15,269 nucleotides of DNA from Spirochaetia bacterium. Its GTDB lineage: Bacteria; Spirochaetota; Spirochaetia; Treponematales; Treponemataceae. The position numbers and the translations under genes are program-made. Position 1 is the first letter of the stretch. Every line of letters begins with the position of its first letter. The notes beneath the pieces are model-generated. The model had not been told where the DNA came from. It saw nothing but the letters and a program-made list of their open reading frames with translations, and ran no database searches. The stretch is taken from NCBI GenBank assembly GCA_900770075.1, contig CAAGIZ010000217.1:1-15269 (forward strand), read 5' to 3'. Shown one piece after another: positions 14,187 to 15,269 of this stretch.

Positions 14187-15113
14187 TTACTCTTCATAAG
14201 GAAGGTCAAAATGCATTCTGTCTCTGGAAAGTTCTGCCTTAGGAAAAACCTCCCTGGCCTGTTCCAGCAAAACTGGAAGTTCCTTGTCGCTGTATCGCGG
14301 ACTGTAGTGAATGAGTGCCATCCTCTTTGCTCCTGAATCCCTGGCAATTTCAGCTGCCTGCCGGGAAGTCATGTGTTTTTTTTCTTTTGCCTGATCTTCA
14401 CAGTCATCCGAGAACATTCCCTCGCAGATTAAAAGATCGCTGCCCTGCACTTCCCTTGCAATAGACGGAAGATAAAGAGTGTCTGTAACAAAGCTGAATT
14501 TTCTTCCGCTGCGTCTGCTACCCATCACGTCTTCAGGGCTTACGGTTTTTCCGTTTTCAAGAGTAATCGGCTCCCCCCGCTGAAGCTTTCCAAAAAGAGG
14601 ACCTACAGGAACGCCCAGTTCCCTGGCTTTTTCAACGTTGAATTCTCCCGGCCGGTCAAGTTCTTCCAGAGTGTAGCCTACGCAGGTTTTCGTATGCTGA
14701 AGGGGAAAACAGCGGATGTAAAAATCCTTTCCCTCATGAACCACGCAGGGAGCGGTTATTTCCTTCACTATGATCGGGTAGTTTATGTACATATCCAGAA
14801 CTTTCCGGCTGGTTTCAACATACTCTGCAATTTTCGGCGGTCCGTAAATATAAAGGGGTTCTTTTCTGTCCACCTGAGAATTCAGCATTAATATTCCCGG
14901 AAGTCCCGTAACATGGTCAGCATGAGTGTGGGAAATAAAAATGGCATCGATTTTTTTCCATTTTAAGTTCAGCCGTTTTAAACTGACCTGAGTTCCCTCG
15001 CCGCAGTCAAACAAAAACAGATCACCGTCCCGGCGCAAAAGAACGGAAGTTAAATGCCGGTAAGGAAGGGGCATCATTCCGCCGCAACCTAAAACAAACG
15101 CTTCGAGATTCAT
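14187..15113 (-). CDS. rnz: Ribonuclease Z (tRNA 3' endonuclease)
   Basis: RNase Z cuts precursor tRNAs just after the discriminator base so that CCA can be added. The 308-residue protein is a normal-length beta-CASP-less metallo-beta-lactamase enzyme. The metal ligands are complete: HTHADH at 62-67, H140, D211 and H269; H247 (KKHMTSRQAA) is the likely catalytic-network histidine. The region at about 150-200 fits the flexible arm insertion. The N-terminus LGCGG replaces the common LGTGG. Two tandem ATGs are possible, 15116 and 15113; I prefer 15113 because AGGGG is then six bases away. Either one overlaps the stop codon of the upstream FemX-like gene. Confidence 0.95.
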   Translation of the reverse strand: MNLEAFVLGCGGMMPLPYRHLTSVLLRRDGDLFLFDCGEGTQVSLKRLNLKWKKIDAIFISHTHADHVTGLPGILMLNSQVDRKEPLYIYGPPKIAEYVETSRKVLDMYINYPIIVKEITAPCVVHEGKDFYIRCFPLQHTKTCVGYTLEELDRPGEFNVEKARELGVPVGPLFGKLQRGEPITLENGKTVSPEDVMGSRRSGRKFSFVTDTLYLPSIAREVQGSDLLICEGMFSDDCEDQAKEKKHMTSRQAAEIARDSGAKRMALIHYSPRYSDKELPVLLEQAREVFPKAELSRDRMHFDLPYEE

Positions 15114-15269
15114 CATCTTCCCCTGATTTTTTTCATTATTTTTTTATGATAAAAGGCACGGAGATTTTCAGCCAAACAGTAAAGGCCGTAAAAGCCTGAC
15201 AAAGGAAGGTCTACACTTCCCGGCCGGTGGACTTCCCGCCCCCCAAAACCGGTTTTAAAAAGATACAGA
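15113..15269 (-). CDS. C-terminal end of a FemAB/FemX-like peptidoglycan aminoacyltransferase
   Basis: Only the last 51 codons lie in the window, entering from the right edge and ending with TGA at 15115-15113. The fragment contains LYLFKTGFGGREVHRPGSVD followed by LPLSGFYGLYCLAE, close to the conserved end of FemAB/FemX/MurM-type enzymes (KTGFGG.IVHR.G..D.PL). These enzymes use aminoacyl-tRNA to add amino acids to the lipid II stem peptide. The rest of the protein is outside, so the amino acid added and the exact subfamily are unknown. Its stop overlaps the rnz start (ATGATGA), so the two are probably translated from one message. The basic tail (KKIMKKIRGR) is unremarkable. Confidence 0.72.
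   Translation of the reverse strand, partial: LYLFKTGFGGREVHRPGSVDLPLSGFYGLYCLAENLRAFYHKKIMKKIRGR

Overview
The window reads as ordinary chromosomal sequence of a spirochaete, most likely Treponema or a close relative. This is an inference from the gene families, the moderate GC content with many A/T homopolymers, and the combination of a PilZ protein with an N-terminal anchor, a short ComEC and a Gld-type ABC exporter. No marker here fixes the species. Almost everything lies on the minus strand; the one plus-strand gene is a membrane protease at 9490-10176.

Read in the direction of minus-strand transcription, the right edge starts with the last 51 codons of a FemAB/FemX-like peptidoglycan-bridge aminoacyltransferase (15113-15269). 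It overlaps the start of ribonuclease Z (rnz). A 154-base gap follows, holding a 71-base element with 10-base terminal inverted repeats and a nested hairpin. After it comes a three-gene Gld-type ABC cassette: ATPase, a permease fused to an auxiliary domain (GldF-GldG), and a DUF4340 protein. This cassette converges on the plus-strand CPBP-family protease.

A 38-base divergent promoter region (9452-9489) separates the protease from a tightly packed eight-gene minus-strand unit (9451 down to 1972). Its genes encode a membrane-anchored PilZ (c-di-GMP) protein, an exported HEAT-like protein, a ComEC channel protein without the usual C-terminal domain, RsmA, a YggS/PLPBP protein, a small exported membrane protein of unknown function, and two adjacent RluA-family pseudouridine synthases. 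Gaps in this unit are 18 bases or less and most junctions overlap, so it is probably one operon. It mixes rRNA/tRNA modification with envelope and signalling functions.

Between that operon and the last gene, a long-chain acyl-CoA ligase running off the left edge, lies a 228-base spacer (1744-1971). It holds a GC-rich segment with an inverted repeat and an in-frame 49-codon ORF that starts directly after the pseudouridine synthase stop codon, then a promoter-like sequence, and a terminator-like hairpin placed immediately before the ligase's ribosome binding site.

I saw no tRNA, rRNA, CRISPR array or transposase gene. I do not see a clear new defence or mobile system. The parts most worth a second look are the 1744-1971 spacer, the 14063-14133 repeat, and the leaderless arrangement of the CPBP gene.
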